NCBI GenBank assembly: GCA_964628385.1 | Contig: CAZVOD010000004.1 | Location: forward strand, 50,010 to 114,009 | Origin: JANQPA01 sp964628385 | GTDB lineage: Bacteria > Bacteroidota > Bacteroidia > Chitinophagales > Saprospiraceae | Length of the DNA stretch: 64,000 nt | Direction: 5' to 3' | Shown here: positions 38,801 through 46,546 of the stretch, one piece after another | Layout of the letters: every line of letters starts with the position of its first letter | How positions within the stretch are numbered: the first letter of the stretch is position 1 | Translations under genes and position numbers: made by a program | The notes under the pieces: model-generated | Databases searched by the model: none | Told to the model about the DNA's origin: nothing | Seen by the model: only the letters and a program-made list of their open reading frames with translations

Positions 38801-41222
38801 CACTGGTAATCTTATTGCCTTTGAGGGTACATTGCTGGAAGAAGAGCGTCTGTCGGATGATTGTTTTGATCTTTCTGATAATTTCATTTCCATCACCAAC
38901 GATACGCCTAATGTAGGCTCCATAAGTACAGCCGACAAAGATACACTCGTTTATGTTTGTCCTGATGATAATGAACCTAATTTGATCGAGTTCTTCAGCG
39001 AAGGGCAATCACTTAATAATTTCACTTATTTACTGACGGATGAAGATAACGTAGTGCTGTCTGTATTACCGGAGAATAGTTTTGATTTTGAAAATGAAGT
39101 ACCTCTATTCACAAGGATATGGGGACTTTCTTACGCCGGTGATTTGCTCGTTGAGCCGGGCTCTGACCTAGATGATGCTCAGCTTGCTGATGATTGCTTT
39201 GACTTATCTGATAACTTCATCAGGGTGGTGAGCGATACACCGGATGCTGGGGAAATAAGTACTGAAGCAGGTGTTAATTCTTTCAGAATTTGTGCCAATG
39301 ATGGTACTCCTGATGTTGTTAATTTCACTACAACAGAAGATTCTGAAGCCAGATATATACTAATTTTGACGGACGAGAACAATATCATTCAGGACACGCT
39401 GGAATCCTTAAGTACCGACTTTGAAGTGAGCGATGCCGGAATCGTGCGGGTTTGGGGATTGTCTTTCACTGGTAATCTCGACCTTCAAATAGGAGCCGAT
39501 ATACAGCGCACTATGCTATCGGATGATTGCTTTGAACTGACAGAAAACTTTGTAGAAATAACAAAGACAGAAGTAGATGGCGGTATGATCAGTACTATCT
39601 TCAACTCTGATTCTATCTTTGTATGTCCGGACAATATTGACGACATCATCGAATTCAATAATAACAGTGATGCCCTAAGTGCTGACTATCGCTACGCCAT
39701 TACGCGTTCTAATGGCCTAATTTTGGGCTACCTGGATGGTAATAGCAGAAACTTTAACAACACAGCCATAAGAGAACTAAGAGTATATGGAATCTCTTAT
39801 ACCGGTAACTTTGTAGATAATGCCGGTAGAGGCCGAATTGATGAAGTGATGCATTCTGATAGTTGTTTCACCTTATCCAACAACTTCATCACCATATTCC
39901 TCGATGTTCCGGATGGTGGAACAGTCAGTACTGCTGATGGAGCTTCCAATGTAGACTTCTGCGCCAGCGTAGATAATCCGTTTCTGGAGCTGAGCAAAGA
40001 CAACAATTCTTTTGCCGGCTATGCTTACCTTTTAACTGACACGGCCGATCAAATCATTAGAGTAAGTACGGCCGATGCTATTAACCTGGGGGATGTAGCA
40101 AGAGGAACGTATCGAGTATATGGCCTTTCTTACACGGGCATGCTCACCGCAGCACAAGGACAATCCATCGCTAATACAGAGCTGGCCAGCAGCTGCTTTG
40201 ATCTATCGGTTAATTTTGTTGAAGTTAATCGTCTTGGTGATGTAGACGGCGGCCAAGTATCGCTGTCTGGTGGTAGTGATGTATTGTTCAGCTGCCCCGG
40301 AGATGCCGAGCCGGACCTTGCCGTGCTAGTGTCCAACAGCACTTTACAGAATGAAAACTACCGATATATCATTACGGACATGAATGATCGAATTCAGATT
40401 ACAGACATCAGAGGGGAAGTGATAGACTTCAACCCTGCTCCTCCCAGAGTTTTCAGAATTTATGCTGTATCTTTTACGGGTGACTTTACGCCGCAGGTAG
40501 GACGGGATATTAACAGTTCTGAGCTTTCTTCTGAGTGTTTTGAGATCTCTGAGAACTTCATCACGGTATTTAATGAAGGTCCTATGGGGGGTACAGTAAG
40601 TCTTGCCGATGGCAGTCAGGCAGATACTATTACTATAGCAGATCCTTTGGTAGAAATGACTAACACAAACGGAGTTGGAGCTATGTATGCCTATGTTATT
40701 ACGGATGAAGATAACAGTATCATTGATGCTACCTTTGAGCAGGAAGTTGATTTCAGTGCACTTTTGGCGGGGACTTACAGAGTATACGGTCTTGCGCTGA
40801 ATGGCAATTATACTGGTTTGACTGGTGCAGATATCTTCACGGCCACTTTATCAGATGCCTGCTTTGGCCTTTCTGATAACTCCGTGTCCATTACATTAGC
40901 CGAACAAGTAGAAATCGTTGATAATAACAATAGTGAAGTGGAAGAAGCGCAGGAGCAAGCTCAAAGTGCTGACTTGAGGTTATGGCCTAATCCAGTACGA
41001 AACAGCCTGGGTATTGAGTGGCATTCAGATTTCCGGGGTGATATCAAATTTGTTGTATTTGATGTATTTGGAAAAGAAGTCATCAGTCGCGTATCAGTAG
41101 GAGGCGCGGAGGAAGTTCTCACTACAATCAGTGTAGACCAACTTAATACGGGAATCTATTTACTAGTAACTATTAAGGATGGAAGAGTACTCGCAAAAGA
41201 GAAATTTATAAAATCAGAATAA
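32829..41222 (+). CDS. Giant 24-repeat secreted surface protein with T9SS type A sorting domain
   Basis: A 2797-residue protein. A signal peptide (MKLKNLLKIFLATVLTTSVLNAQ) is followed by 24 tandem repeats of about 110 residues. Each repeat has the pattern 'GG-x-VSLADG...ICVxDG...YAYIITDENN...VYGLSFTGNL...ECFDLSDNF'. Most carry two Cys (one near ICV, one in ECFD) that could form a disulfide. Repeats 5-16 alternate between two types, giving a ~222-residue super-repeat. After the last repeat there is a Glu/Gln-rich linker and a C-terminal type A sorting domain (DLRLWPNPVRNSLGIEW ... GIYLLVTIKDGR) of about 80 residues, so export and anchoring by the type IX system is expected. I recognise no catalytic domain; adhesin or stalk function is inferred. 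Confidence 0.85.
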   Translation: MKLKNLLKIFLATVLTTSVLNAQSTFKCLQEFTINALNEDGDIFSCAGADIVDILELRSSSYATPIGYLVINENDIIVKFSLRSFLNVDDLPTGNYKIYGFSFLGTPNLKTGMPLNDTELANICYELSDNFIRLFNVDPDGQSIATDDGSSSIFVCSQDGNADIINFMTTSLDPNYAYLVTDEQGIIQDVITSNSFDFEGKPFGPLRVYGLSFVGDLLAIPGQSIFSDQLSVECFDLSDNFVDVITTEPVGGQVQLPTGETETVVCTGDGEDDILSFNVQNNSNAPHQFVLTDSINRVLLVLGENELNFDFLAPGTCRIWGVSFTGNLDIAIDENITEQALSDDCFDLSDNFISITKKNPTGGNVSLPDGITETLLCINDENPDVLTFLNTGGVNESYAYIVTDTNNVITERIDGEQKDFEGTAAGNFRVWGLGFTGNFTGQIGEVITAAALSDECFELSQNFIQITSVFIDPGSITLTSGATDTVLCLGDPNADILSFQYTTQTSATIRYVLTNGQDSILSISTSNTFDFAGNTLPECKVYGLSFSGDLLVAKGDNIQTAIISTECFDITDEPVLIQHTFIEGGSISLADNTDSRTICVQDGSEDLLTFVANDAIETQYAYIITDENNIITAVAPGNSFDFDMEEGGTALVYGVSFSGNLSATVGENINEIPLATECFDLSDNFITLTKRFLEAGSISLLSGNQDTIICFGDPQADRLLFDVEGFNNVGDYRYLLTDADDNILAIFDRPVFNFEDITVDECKVFGLSFTGDLLAEVGDNVFNTVFSTECFDLTDDFVAIRHIFVEGGTVSLADGSTELVVCVQNGAADLLEFTAQNALEEQYTYIITDETGTITDILASNTFDFEPTPAGLSLVYGISFSGNLTAQVGDNIDGQLASECFDLSDEPIVITKKLLEAGSVSLSSGNRDTTICFGDPMEDRLEFAVSGFNNVGDFRFVLTDNQDNILAIFTMPMFNFNDITIARCSVQGISFTGDFLAEVGDNLNTTVLASECYDVTDEFVDIRHVFVEGGLVTLADQSTERTICVQDGVEDLIAFQGTMAITDQYAFILTDENNIITSVLDSSSFNFDNELPGTAFVYGLSYSGTLTAQVGQDINAASLASECFDISSNVVELTKKQLEAGLISLTSGAQDTFICFGNPEEDILNFEINGFNNTGTLSYVLTDRQNMVLAIFDTPQFNFTEVLEDQCKVFGISYTGDLTLQNGDNLNNAIISTECYDITDNSVTVEHIFVDGAKLELTENSAGTTICSADGIPDIIEVVNNSTSDASYQYVLTDENNRIILVLEGNSINLDIANAGTCRIWGVSFTGSLEAEVGQILTAEVLSETCFDLSDNFIEITKKDLIPGSVTLANGATEIAICAGEEVRETVRFTNTSPQKDEDFAYVITDESNTVLSISNDSTVVFSNITIPRCRVWGVIYSGDLLLRPGDQILSTVISTECFEVTNNFVAVRHKIVEGAMVSLSDGLLRKNICVQDGNPDPLEFTSSSTSNERYAYLLTNERNQLLNILPGNSVDLDGTISGIVHIYGLSYTGNITVTFGANVTQSVLTDDCFDLSDNFVEINKIDLQAGTVSLINGLQNTFVCFGDGVEDRLQFTNTSAGNPSYAYALTDQNDSILQLSIAPELAIQERNIPGARVYGIAYTGSFLSNASGNLFDAVLSTECTEISSNFVDIEYIFLDGGQVSLNDGRTDITVCTNDDIPDLLNFRAQTEANGAYAFILTDDNNNILLELQGSTINLDLINPGRCKIWGVSFAGELSFPIGANLLNTTLSDDCYDISDNAITIRKEQVIGGNISFPDGSTSIFTCPDGQEDILTFNTSGVTTSAYVYAITTADNEFIRFANGNAFNFERLDNEFTRVYGIAFSGQLNINEGADISTTALSNECFSLSNNFVSITREVPEAGSLASQTDEVTFDFCAGDGVANLIQLDSVNTFSGPYAYVLTDDYGEFLNLINDDEVDFDTVASGLYRIYGIAYTGNLIAFEGTLLEEERLSDDCFDLSDNFISITNDTPNVGSISTADKDTLVYVCPDDNEPNLIEFFSEGQSLNNFTYLLTDEDNVVLSVLPENSFDFENEVPLFTRIWGLSYAGDLLVEPGSDLDDAQLADDCFDLSDNFIRVVSDTPDAGEISTEAGVNSFRICANDGTPDVVNFTTTEDSEARYILILTDENNIIQDTLESLSTDFEVSDAGIVRVWGLSFTGNLDLQIGADIQRTMLSDDCFELTENFVEITKTEVDGGMISTIFNSDSIFVCPDNIDDIIEFNNNSDALSADYRYAITRSNGLILGYLDGNSRNFNNTAIRELRVYGISYTGNFVDNAGRGRIDEVMHSDSCFTLSNNFITIFLDVPDGGTVSTADGASNVDFCASVDNPFLELSKDNNSFAGYAYLLTDTADQIIRVSTADAINLGDVARGTYRVYGLSYTGMLTAAQGQSIANTELASSCFDLSVNFVEVNRLGDVDGGQVSLSGGSDVLFSCPGDAEPDLAVLVSNSTLQNENYRYIITDMNDRIQITDIRGEVIDFNPAPPRVFRIYAVSFTGDFTPQVGRDINSSELSSECFEISENFITVFNEGPMGGTVSLADGSQADTITIADPLVEMTNTNGVGAMYAYVITDEDNSIIDATFEQEVDFSALLAGTYRVYGLALNGNYTGLTGADIFTATLSDACFGLSDNSVSITLAEQVEIVDNNNSEVEEAQEQAQSADLRLWPNPVRNSLGIEWHSDFRGDIKFVVFDVFGKEVISRVSVGGAEEVLTTISVDQLNTGIYLLVTIKDGRVLAKEKFIKSE
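32892..40920 (+). repeat. 24 tandem ~330-bp coding repeats
   Basis: Twenty-four copies of a ~110-residue unit, each ending in a variant of 'CFDLSDNFI', run from just after the signal peptide to about 40,915. The first copy is the most divergent at its start and the last copy lacks the first Cys, as expected of capping repeats. Confidence 0.85.
34220..38230 (+). repeat. Six dimeric super-repeats (~666 bp) inside the giant gene
   Basis: Repeats 5-16 alternate B-type (LEAG...CFGDP...FNNVGD...CKVFGLSFTGDLLAEVGDN) and A-type (FVEGG...ICVQDG...YAYIITDENN) units. Equivalent points at 34905, 35571 and 36240 are 666 and 669 bp apart. B units carry a third Cys (CKVFG). This suggests amplification of a two-repeat block. 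Confidence 0.75.
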
Positions 41223-41250
41223 GGGGCTACGCCTTATCACTCATAAAGCA

Positions 41251-41291
41251 AGCAGTATCAGAAGTGGATAATCCTTCTGGTACCGCTTTTT
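41251..41291 (+). terminator. Rho-independent terminator after the giant gene
   Basis: AGCAGTATCAGAAG (41251-41264) and CTTCTGGTACCGCT (41274-41287) form a near-perfect stem (one A-C and one T-G opposition) with a 9-nt loop, followed by TTTT. It begins 29 bp past the stop codon and lies just before the convergent TPR gene. Confidence 0.75.
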
Positions 41292-41295
41292 ACTT

Positions 41296-42210
41296 TCACC
41301 TAGCCAACTCTGCTTCCGCAGCAATGTATCCAAAAGCGCTCCAGTATTTAGTAGTTACTATCTTCTTAAATACTTGCATTGCTTTTTCTGGTTTTCCATT
41401 ATAAAAATACCAACTGCCTACACCGTAGCCCTGCGTTACCAATTGCAATAACTGCTCTTCGTTGCCCGCTTCGAGATCAAGCAATTCTTTGGGCTCTATC
41501 AAGCCCTTATACATGAGTAATCGCTTGTGGTAGGCATCATTTTCGACAATTGTCATTTCAGGAGTGACCTGGGCAAGTATTGCTTTGGCGGCCGCCTCTT
41601 CTCCTACTCTGCGATAGGTCATGTAAAGCCAGTCTGCCGTGGCAGTCAGTAAATCGTCATTGACGGAATATTTCATGCATTTTTTATAAACCGGAATAGC
41701 CTTTTCAAGGTCCCCTTTCAAATAATGAGCCAGCCCCAGGTGATAATAGATATTGAAATGCAGGTTACTTGATGGTTGGTTCAATCTATTGGGCAACCCA
41801 TCTGGTTCTATTTCAATATCCCGGTTCTCGGCCAGTTTTGCCGCCTTTTCAAAATCCCGGATCGCTTTATCAAACTTACGAGTGGAAATATACCTATGCC
41901 CCCTGTGGCGATACAGCTCGGGAGCCTGTGGAAACTTTTTGATTCCCTTGCTGTAAATTTTTACAGCTTCCCGGTAATTACCAAGATAAGCTGTGCGCCG
42001 GCCCAGCCAAATTATCTTGTCTAAATCATCAGGGTCGGATTCGTAACTAGCCTGGGCTACTTCCAGTAAACTATCATACTTAGCCTGGGTCACAGGTGAA
42101 AGCTTCATCGGAAACAGCTTTCGACCGTCCAGAGAGGTAGCTTGCTTTTTTTGAGCAAAGCCAACTGCCATATGAAGCAGTAAAAAAGATACGACAAAGA
42201 ATTTTTTCAT
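41296..42210 (-). CDS. Secreted or periplasmic TPR protein
   Basis: A 304-residue protein with a signal peptide (MKKFFVVSFLLLHMAVGFAQ) and at least three tetratricopeptide repeats: 'NYREAVKIYSKGIKKFPQAPELYRHRGHRYISTRKFDKAIRDFEKAAKLA' (about 95-145), 'YYHLGLAHYLKGDLEKAIPVYKKCMKYS' (about 175-202) and 'GVGSWYFYNGKPEKAMQVFKKIV' near the C-terminus. TPR folds bind other proteins; the partner is unknown. It converges with the giant surface-protein gene and shares the strand of rplS. Confidence 0.8.
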   Translation of the reverse strand: MKKFFVVSFLLLHMAVGFAQKKQATSLDGRKLFPMKLSPVTQAKYDSLLEVAQASYESDPDDLDKIIWLGRRTAYLGNYREAVKIYSKGIKKFPQAPELYRHRGHRYISTRKFDKAIRDFEKAAKLAENRDIEIEPDGLPNRLNQPSSNLHFNIYYHLGLAHYLKGDLEKAIPVYKKCMKYSVNDDLLTATADWLYMTYRRVGEEAAAKAILAQVTPEMTIVENDAYHKRLLMYKGLIEPKELLDLEAGNEEQLLQLVTQGYGVGSWYFYNGKPEKAMQVFKKIVTTKYWSAFGYIAAEAELAR

Positions 42211-42554
42211 TGTATCAACTTTTATAGCGTTTTACAGGAATAAAGAACGTAAAAGGTAGGCATTTAACCCTACATTTTAGAGCCTGCCTAGCAACTGCGT
42301 TTGAAGTTGAAAACAATAAAATCTGGAGAGCTACGAAGCTAGCTTTGAGTTTCTTAGTAGTGCTGTGCGGTTACAAAGGCTTAGTCATCAACCAGGCGGT
42401 ATTGCATGGATAAGCTTTGGCAGGCCAAAGGGCAGTATCTAATACCCATCCGAAACCTGGTCTGATACTATGCTTTGCCTTATCATAAAAAAATAAGTCA
42501 TATCGAATAGTACATTCAATATGACTTATTTTATGGTCAGGATAAAACAACCAA
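42211..42554. other. 344-bp spacer between rplS and the TPR gene
   Basis: No gene seen. The right end carries the rplS terminator (42486-42531). The rest must hold the promoter of the TPR gene, but no clear TAnnTTTG box was found. Confidence 0.5.
42486..42531 (-). terminator. Rho-independent terminator of rplS
   Basis: AATAAGTCATAT (42492-42503) and ATATGACTTATT (42519-42530) form a perfect 12-bp stem. On the minus strand it is followed by seven T residues, 24 bp past the rplS stop codon. Confidence 0.85.
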
Positions 42555-42917
42555 CTACTTTGTAGGCTTAGCTGTTCTTTTTTCTTTAATTCTCGCTTTT
42601 TTACCAATTCTATCGCGAAGATAATACAGACGAGCACGACGCACTTTACCTCTTTTCAATATTCTAATCTCAACAATATTGGGAGAAGTAAAGGGAAAAA
42701 TACGCTCCACTCCTACGCCGTTAGAAACCTTTCTAACGGTAAATGTACGGCTGACACCTTCACCTTTGATCTGAAGGACATCACCACGGAACTTCTGAAT
42801 ACGCTCCTTGTCGCCTTCTACAATTTTATAATCCAATTCTATATTATCTCCCGGATAGAAAACGGGTAAATTCCTGTTAGAAGACAGTTGTTCGTGAACA
42901 TAATTAATCGCATCCAT
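42555..42917 (-). CDS. rplS: 50S ribosomal protein L19
   Basis: Large-subunit protein L19, at the 30S-50S interface. The 120-residue protein has the family motifs 'FYPGDNIELDYKIVEGDKERIQKFRGDVLQIKGEGVSRTFTVRKVSNGVGVERIFPFTSPNI' and 'RRARLYYLRDRIGKKARIKEKR'. The C-terminus has a short extra Lys/Arg/Thr tail. It is monocistronic here, with its own promoter and terminator, and not in the usual rpsP-rimM-trmD-rplS operon. Confidence 0.98.
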   Translation of the reverse strand: MDAINYVHEQLSSNRNLPVFYPGDNIELDYKIVEGDKERIQKFRGDVLQIKGEGVSRTFTVRKVSNGVGVERIFPFTSPNIVEIRILKRGKVRRARLYYLRDRIGKKARIKEKRTAKPTK

Positions 42918-42963
42918 TACACTGCAATTTAAATAGCTTAGCTTAGATTCTTAAATAGCCGTG

Positions 42964-42971
42964 CAAAAGTA
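42964..42971 (-). promoter_or_regulatory. -7 element of the rplS promoter
   Basis: TACTTTTG on the minus strand fits TAnnTTTG. Twenty nt upstream is CCTTT in place of the TTG. The predicted start gives a ~40-nt leader to rplS. Confidence 0.5.
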
Positions 42972-43021
42972 ATCTTTTTTTATTGTATAATAAAGGGAGT
43001 CTCTATAAATTTTAGATTTAT

Positions 43022-45292
43022 TTACCTCACCAGAGTGGCAAGACCTTTCAATTGGTAATCTTCACCCCTTGGCCCCCTGTATTTTACTTTTACCACATAG
43101 ACACCTGGTGGCGCATTTTGACCGGAATTAAATTTTTGTCCATTCCATGCTTCTTCTGGATCTTTAGCGAGAAATACCATTTCCCCCCATCTATTCCAAA
43201 TGGACATCTCAAAGTCAGTAGCACCATCCATCAGGCCTACACCTTTATATATATCATTTACAGCATCTCCATTGGGCGTAAAGGCATTGGGAAGGAAATA
43301 CCGGACCTCGGGTTGTATATCGATATTTTTCCGTATGGTATCAGTACACCCGTTAGGATGAGTTACCACCTGAGTAATCACATACCTGCCTGTATCCGGG
43401 TAAGTGTACACCGGGCTCCTTTCCAGAGAAGTCACACCGTTACCAAAATCCCACTCCCAGCGATTAGCCCGCTCAGAAAGGTCTGTAAAGGTCAGCGTAG
43501 GCTCTAGATTACTGGGTTCCTCAGGGAGGAAACTAAAATCAGCCAAAGGGGATTCTTCCATAGAGATCAGACTAGTAAATGTCGTATCTGTCTCACAACC
43601 AATTGGTGAAGTTATATCTACAGAAACAGTGAAATCTCCGGCCTGATCGAACGTATGTGTAGGACTGATATCCGAACTTGTACCACCATCTCCAAAATCC
43701 CAGTTGATATCGTAGGTAGAATCAATAGGAAAGGATAAATTATCAAAGAAAATATCAGCAGGAGTACAACCTGCAAAAGCACTAGGCGCAATAACAATAA
43801 GCGCTGGTACCGGAAAGTATGGAATAATCTGAGTGGTATCAGCAGAGCAGTTATTGATATCGGTGACTCGAAGGCTTACCGGAATCTCACCGGGGGTTAT
43901 ATATTGATACACCGGACTTTGCCGTCGCGAAATACCTCCGTCCCCAAAATTCCAGGACCAATCCACGATGGCATCTTCACCGGCTCCGGTAACCGATAGG
44001 TCATTAAATAGCACTTCGCCGGCTACACAGGTGTCGTATTCGTACTCAAAATCAGCTGTGATATCCGGGAAGAGTTGTACAAATATATTAGCAGTATCCC
44101 CACAATCCGTTTCAGGATTCAAAATAAGCTGGCCATTGTAATCACCTACCCCGGGAAAGGTGATTGTAGGGTTCCATTCATTAGAGGTCACCTCTTCGCC
44201 GTTAATATCAAAACGCCACTCGAAAAAATCGATGAAGCGTTCCTGAAAACTTTCATTAATAAACGAAACCGTATATTCTCCACAGGCATTAATCAGAAAC
44301 TCCTGATCATTAACAATAGAATCTTCCAATACGTCAGCCACCACTGTCGCATCACAGGAAGCCACATTAAACTGAAAGTCCCGGAATACCCGACTAAGCA
44401 ACTGTCCATCTCTAAATTCGGAGACGTATACCCCCACTACAAACTGTCCCAGCACATCCGGCGTACCTGTAATCAAACCAGTATTAGCATCAATAGCTAT
44501 TGTTGGGTCGCCCCCCATCGGATTTCGGGGAGAATAATTGGGTACAATAAAACTGACGTTGCCGTAGGGTGGCGGGCAGGGCGGTGAAGGTTGTGCCCCC
44601 TGACAGGATTCATAAGCAGGTGGTGTAAGAATAGGCCCACCCCCCGTTAGAGGAGCCGCAAATTCATATACCAATTGATCCCCATCGGGATCCACTGCTG
44701 AGTGATCGAATTCAAGGGCCGCATCGGCGCATATAACCGTTGGCGGAAAAGTCTTAAACTTTGGACTGTTATTACAGAGCTCCTGCGCCAGAGGAGTAAT
44801 CTCTACTGTGTAGGTCGCTCCTACATCATCCGGCGTGAAAATATTATTGATCGTCTGGTTTCTGCAGCAACGCTGATAAGAGATGTGGTAACTCTCCCCT
44901 ATATTGGGCAGACTAATACCATACTCACTAAGCGAAAAAGAATAAATACCCTCTTCTACACAAATCTCTGGAGGTATCAAACAGGGATAATCGGGTGCCT
45001 CTACCGGATTGATCTCATCGAGGGGCACACTCAAGACATACAAAGGGTCATCCTGCCCCAATCTAAAGCAGGTAGAATCCGGCGTACAACTGTATATAGA
45101 AATCAAGGCAGGCGCATCAAATCCTGCACAGTTACTACACCCACAATCTCTGTATACCTTTAGTGTAAATTTATAATTGCCTTCACCAAGACACTCATAG
45201 TCAATGCTTCCACCGATGATGTGTCGGGCTTGTACTTTTTCAGTTATCCCAATAAGGGCGAGAAAAAAGACTACAATCCAATACTTGTTCAT
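43022..45292 (-). CDS. PKD-domain secreted protein with gliding-motility-associated C-terminal domain
   Basis: A 756-residue T9SS cargo protein. Signal peptide MNKYWIVVFFLALIGITEKVQA. The first ~330 residues ('RHIIGGSIDYECLGEGNYKFTLKVYRDCGC', many Cys) form a module common in large Bacteroidota surface proteins. At least three PKD domains follow, each marked by 'WNFGDGG' or 'WDFGNG' and 'SPVYTYPDTG' (about residues 430-670). The last ~85 residues (YFLPNAFTPNGDAVNDIY ... WNGQKFNSGQNAPPGVYVVKVKYRG) are the gliding-associated C-terminal/type B sorting domain. Likely an exported surface protein; ligand unknown. Confidence 0.87.
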   Translation of the reverse strand: MNKYWIVVFFLALIGITEKVQARHIIGGSIDYECLGEGNYKFTLKVYRDCGCSNCAGFDAPALISIYSCTPDSTCFRLGQDDPLYVLSVPLDEINPVEAPDYPCLIPPEICVEEGIYSFSLSEYGISLPNIGESYHISYQRCCRNQTINNIFTPDDVGATYTVEITPLAQELCNNSPKFKTFPPTVICADAALEFDHSAVDPDGDQLVYEFAAPLTGGGPILTPPAYESCQGAQPSPPCPPPYGNVSFIVPNYSPRNPMGGDPTIAIDANTGLITGTPDVLGQFVVGVYVSEFRDGQLLSRVFRDFQFNVASCDATVVADVLEDSIVNDQEFLINACGEYTVSFINESFQERFIDFFEWRFDINGEEVTSNEWNPTITFPGVGDYNGQLILNPETDCGDTANIFVQLFPDITADFEYEYDTCVAGEVLFNDLSVTGAGEDAIVDWSWNFGDGGISRRQSPVYQYITPGEIPVSLRVTDINNCSADTTQIIPYFPVPALIVIAPSAFAGCTPADIFFDNLSFPIDSTYDINWDFGDGGTSSDISPTHTFDQAGDFTVSVDITSPIGCETDTTFTSLISMEESPLADFSFLPEEPSNLEPTLTFTDLSERANRWEWDFGNGVTSLERSPVYTYPDTGRYVITQVVTHPNGCTDTIRKNIDIQPEVRYFLPNAFTPNGDAVNDIYKGVGLMDGATDFEMSIWNRWGEMVFLAKDPEEAWNGQKFNSGQNAPPGVYVVKVKYRGPRGEDYQLKGLATLVR

Positions 45293-45856
45293 TGATCAAA
45301 AGTTATAAATAAAATTTTATACAATAGCAACTCTGATTTTCAGTTTATACTAGAGGCACGACTGTACTGTAACGCCATAATACAGTTGGTCATTTCCTGC
45401 TGATGTAGGGAATTTACAATTAAAAATTTATTTTTATCAACATCTGGCAGTTAGCTGCACTTTGTTGGCTAAATTTTTACTTGACCCTGCATATTTTATC
45501 ATCAACAATCACTTCACAACTAACAGTCATGTTTATTTACCTGTTCAAGGTAATTATTGTTTGGCTTAACAATCAGTTTGCCTGCCACAATCTGTTGGTT
45601 CGTAAACTTAAAGACACAAAACGGGTAATGCAGACGACCGCATCAAGGCTTGTACTCTGAAGTAATCAAACAATCCGTACGGAAATACATTACAACATTC
45701 AGGTAGCTTGATGAAATGGGTAAAGTAATAAAACGGGAATGAGACTTAAGTTTATTCCAAATTTCCTGATTACTTTTGCCTCCTGTTTACAGTAGTTTAC
45801 CCCCCATCCCAAAACCGATTGGTACATGTTTAATTCAACCTTAAACCGATTTTCTC
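45293..45856. other. 564-bp divergent spacer, PKD-protein gene / tsaC
   Basis: No coding content recognised on either strand. The sequence is AT-rich with a slightly GC-richer stretch near 45590-45690. A candidate tsaC promoter box lies at 45771-45778. Confidence 0.5.
45771..45778 (+). promoter_or_regulatory. -7 element upstream of the Sua5/YrdC-family gene
   Basis: TACTTTTG matches TAnnTTTG; no TTG is found at the -33 distance. A start near 45785 would give a ~70-nt leader. Confidence 0.4.
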
Positions 45857-46462
45857 ATGGATGTTTTGATGGATAAAAACTCAGCCGAACAAATGATGGC
45901 ATTTGATGAAATTGAGGGAGCAAGAAAAGTGCTTACTTCTGGGGGGCTAGCCCTTCTGCCTACTGATACGGTGTGGTGTTTAGGATGTAGCATCTTTGAT
46001 CAGAAAAGTTACAACAGAATGCTACTCTTAAAAGACCGCCTTTCTCCCTTCGGCCCCGAGATAGTAGTAGATTCCCTGAAAATGCTCAAAGCCTATATTC
46101 CCGGGGTGCACCCCAAATTAGAAACACTTTTAATATACCATACCCGGCCACTGACGATTTTATTTCCCGAAAAACACGGTTTTCCTGCCTTTGTTAATGG
46201 TTCTGCATCAGGTATTGCGGTAAGGGTAGCCACTGATCCTTTTTGCAGGACACTGATTCAGGCCATTGATGCTCCCATTATCACTAGCTTTGCCAGCAGT
46301 GATGATAATGATTATCCCAAAAGCTTCGGAATGATTAGTTCCTCCATATTGAAGTCAGTGGACTATGTGGCCAGGTATCAACAAAAAGAAAAAGGCCAAC
46401 ATATGCCGGCTGTAGTTATTCAGCTATCCGATAAGGAAGAAGTGATTTTTTTAAGGGAATAA
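45857..46462 (+). CDS. L-threonylcarbamoyladenylate synthase family protein (Sua5/YciO/YrdC)
   Basis: Enzyme that condenses threonine, bicarbonate and ATP to threonylcarbamoyl-AMP, the first step of t6A formation on ANN-decoding tRNAs. The 201-residue protein has the YrdC-fold signature 'GLALLPTDTVWCLGCSIFD' at about residues 31-49, then 'LKDRLSPFGPEIVVDS' and 'TRPLTILFPEKHGFP...GIAVRVATDPFCRTLI'. The KxR motif of the active site is partly altered (LKDRLS), so the housekeeping role rather than a YciO-like paralogue is likely but not certain. ATG 45857 or the Met four codons later could be the start. Confidence 0.82.
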   Translation: MDVLMDKNSAEQMMAFDEIEGARKVLTSGGLALLPTDTVWCLGCSIFDQKSYNRMLLLKDRLSPFGPEIVVDSLKMLKAYIPGVHPKLETLLIYHTRPLTILFPEKHGFPAFVNGSASGIAVRVATDPFCRTLIQAIDAPIITSFASSDDNDYPKSFGMISSSILKSVDYVARYQQKEKGQHMPAVVIQLSDKEEVIFLRE

Positions 46463-46473
46463 GAAAAAGGTAG

Positions 46474-46521
46474 TTCTAAGCTCTTGAAAACAGTTAAACA
46501 CTAATTCTCAAGGGCTTAGAA
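46474..46521. terminator. Bidirectional hairpin between convergent genes
   Basis: TTCTAAGCTCTTGA (46474-46487) and TCAAGGGCTTAGAA (46508-46521) form a 14-bp stem with one T-G pair. It lies between convergent tsaC and the S41 protease. On the minus strand a TTTTT follows after 5 nt, so it most likely ends the protease transcript and perhaps both. Confidence 0.6.
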
Positions 46522-46546
46522 AATCATTATCATAGCGCTTTCGAGG

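Noticed and set aside
32829..41222. Numerous antisense reading frames of 60-215 codons inside the giant repeat gene
   Set aside because: They recur with the repeat period, have no start context or domain content, and are by-products of the strongly patterned plus-strand coding sequence.
32829..41222. Regularly spaced repeats that might suggest a CRISPR array
   Set aside because: Units are ~330 bp, diverged and in an open reading frame; no short identical repeats with unique spacers and no cas genes.
42371..42637. 88-codon minus-strand frame overlapping rplS and its terminator
   Set aside because: Runs through the rplS terminator in another frame; no domain content.
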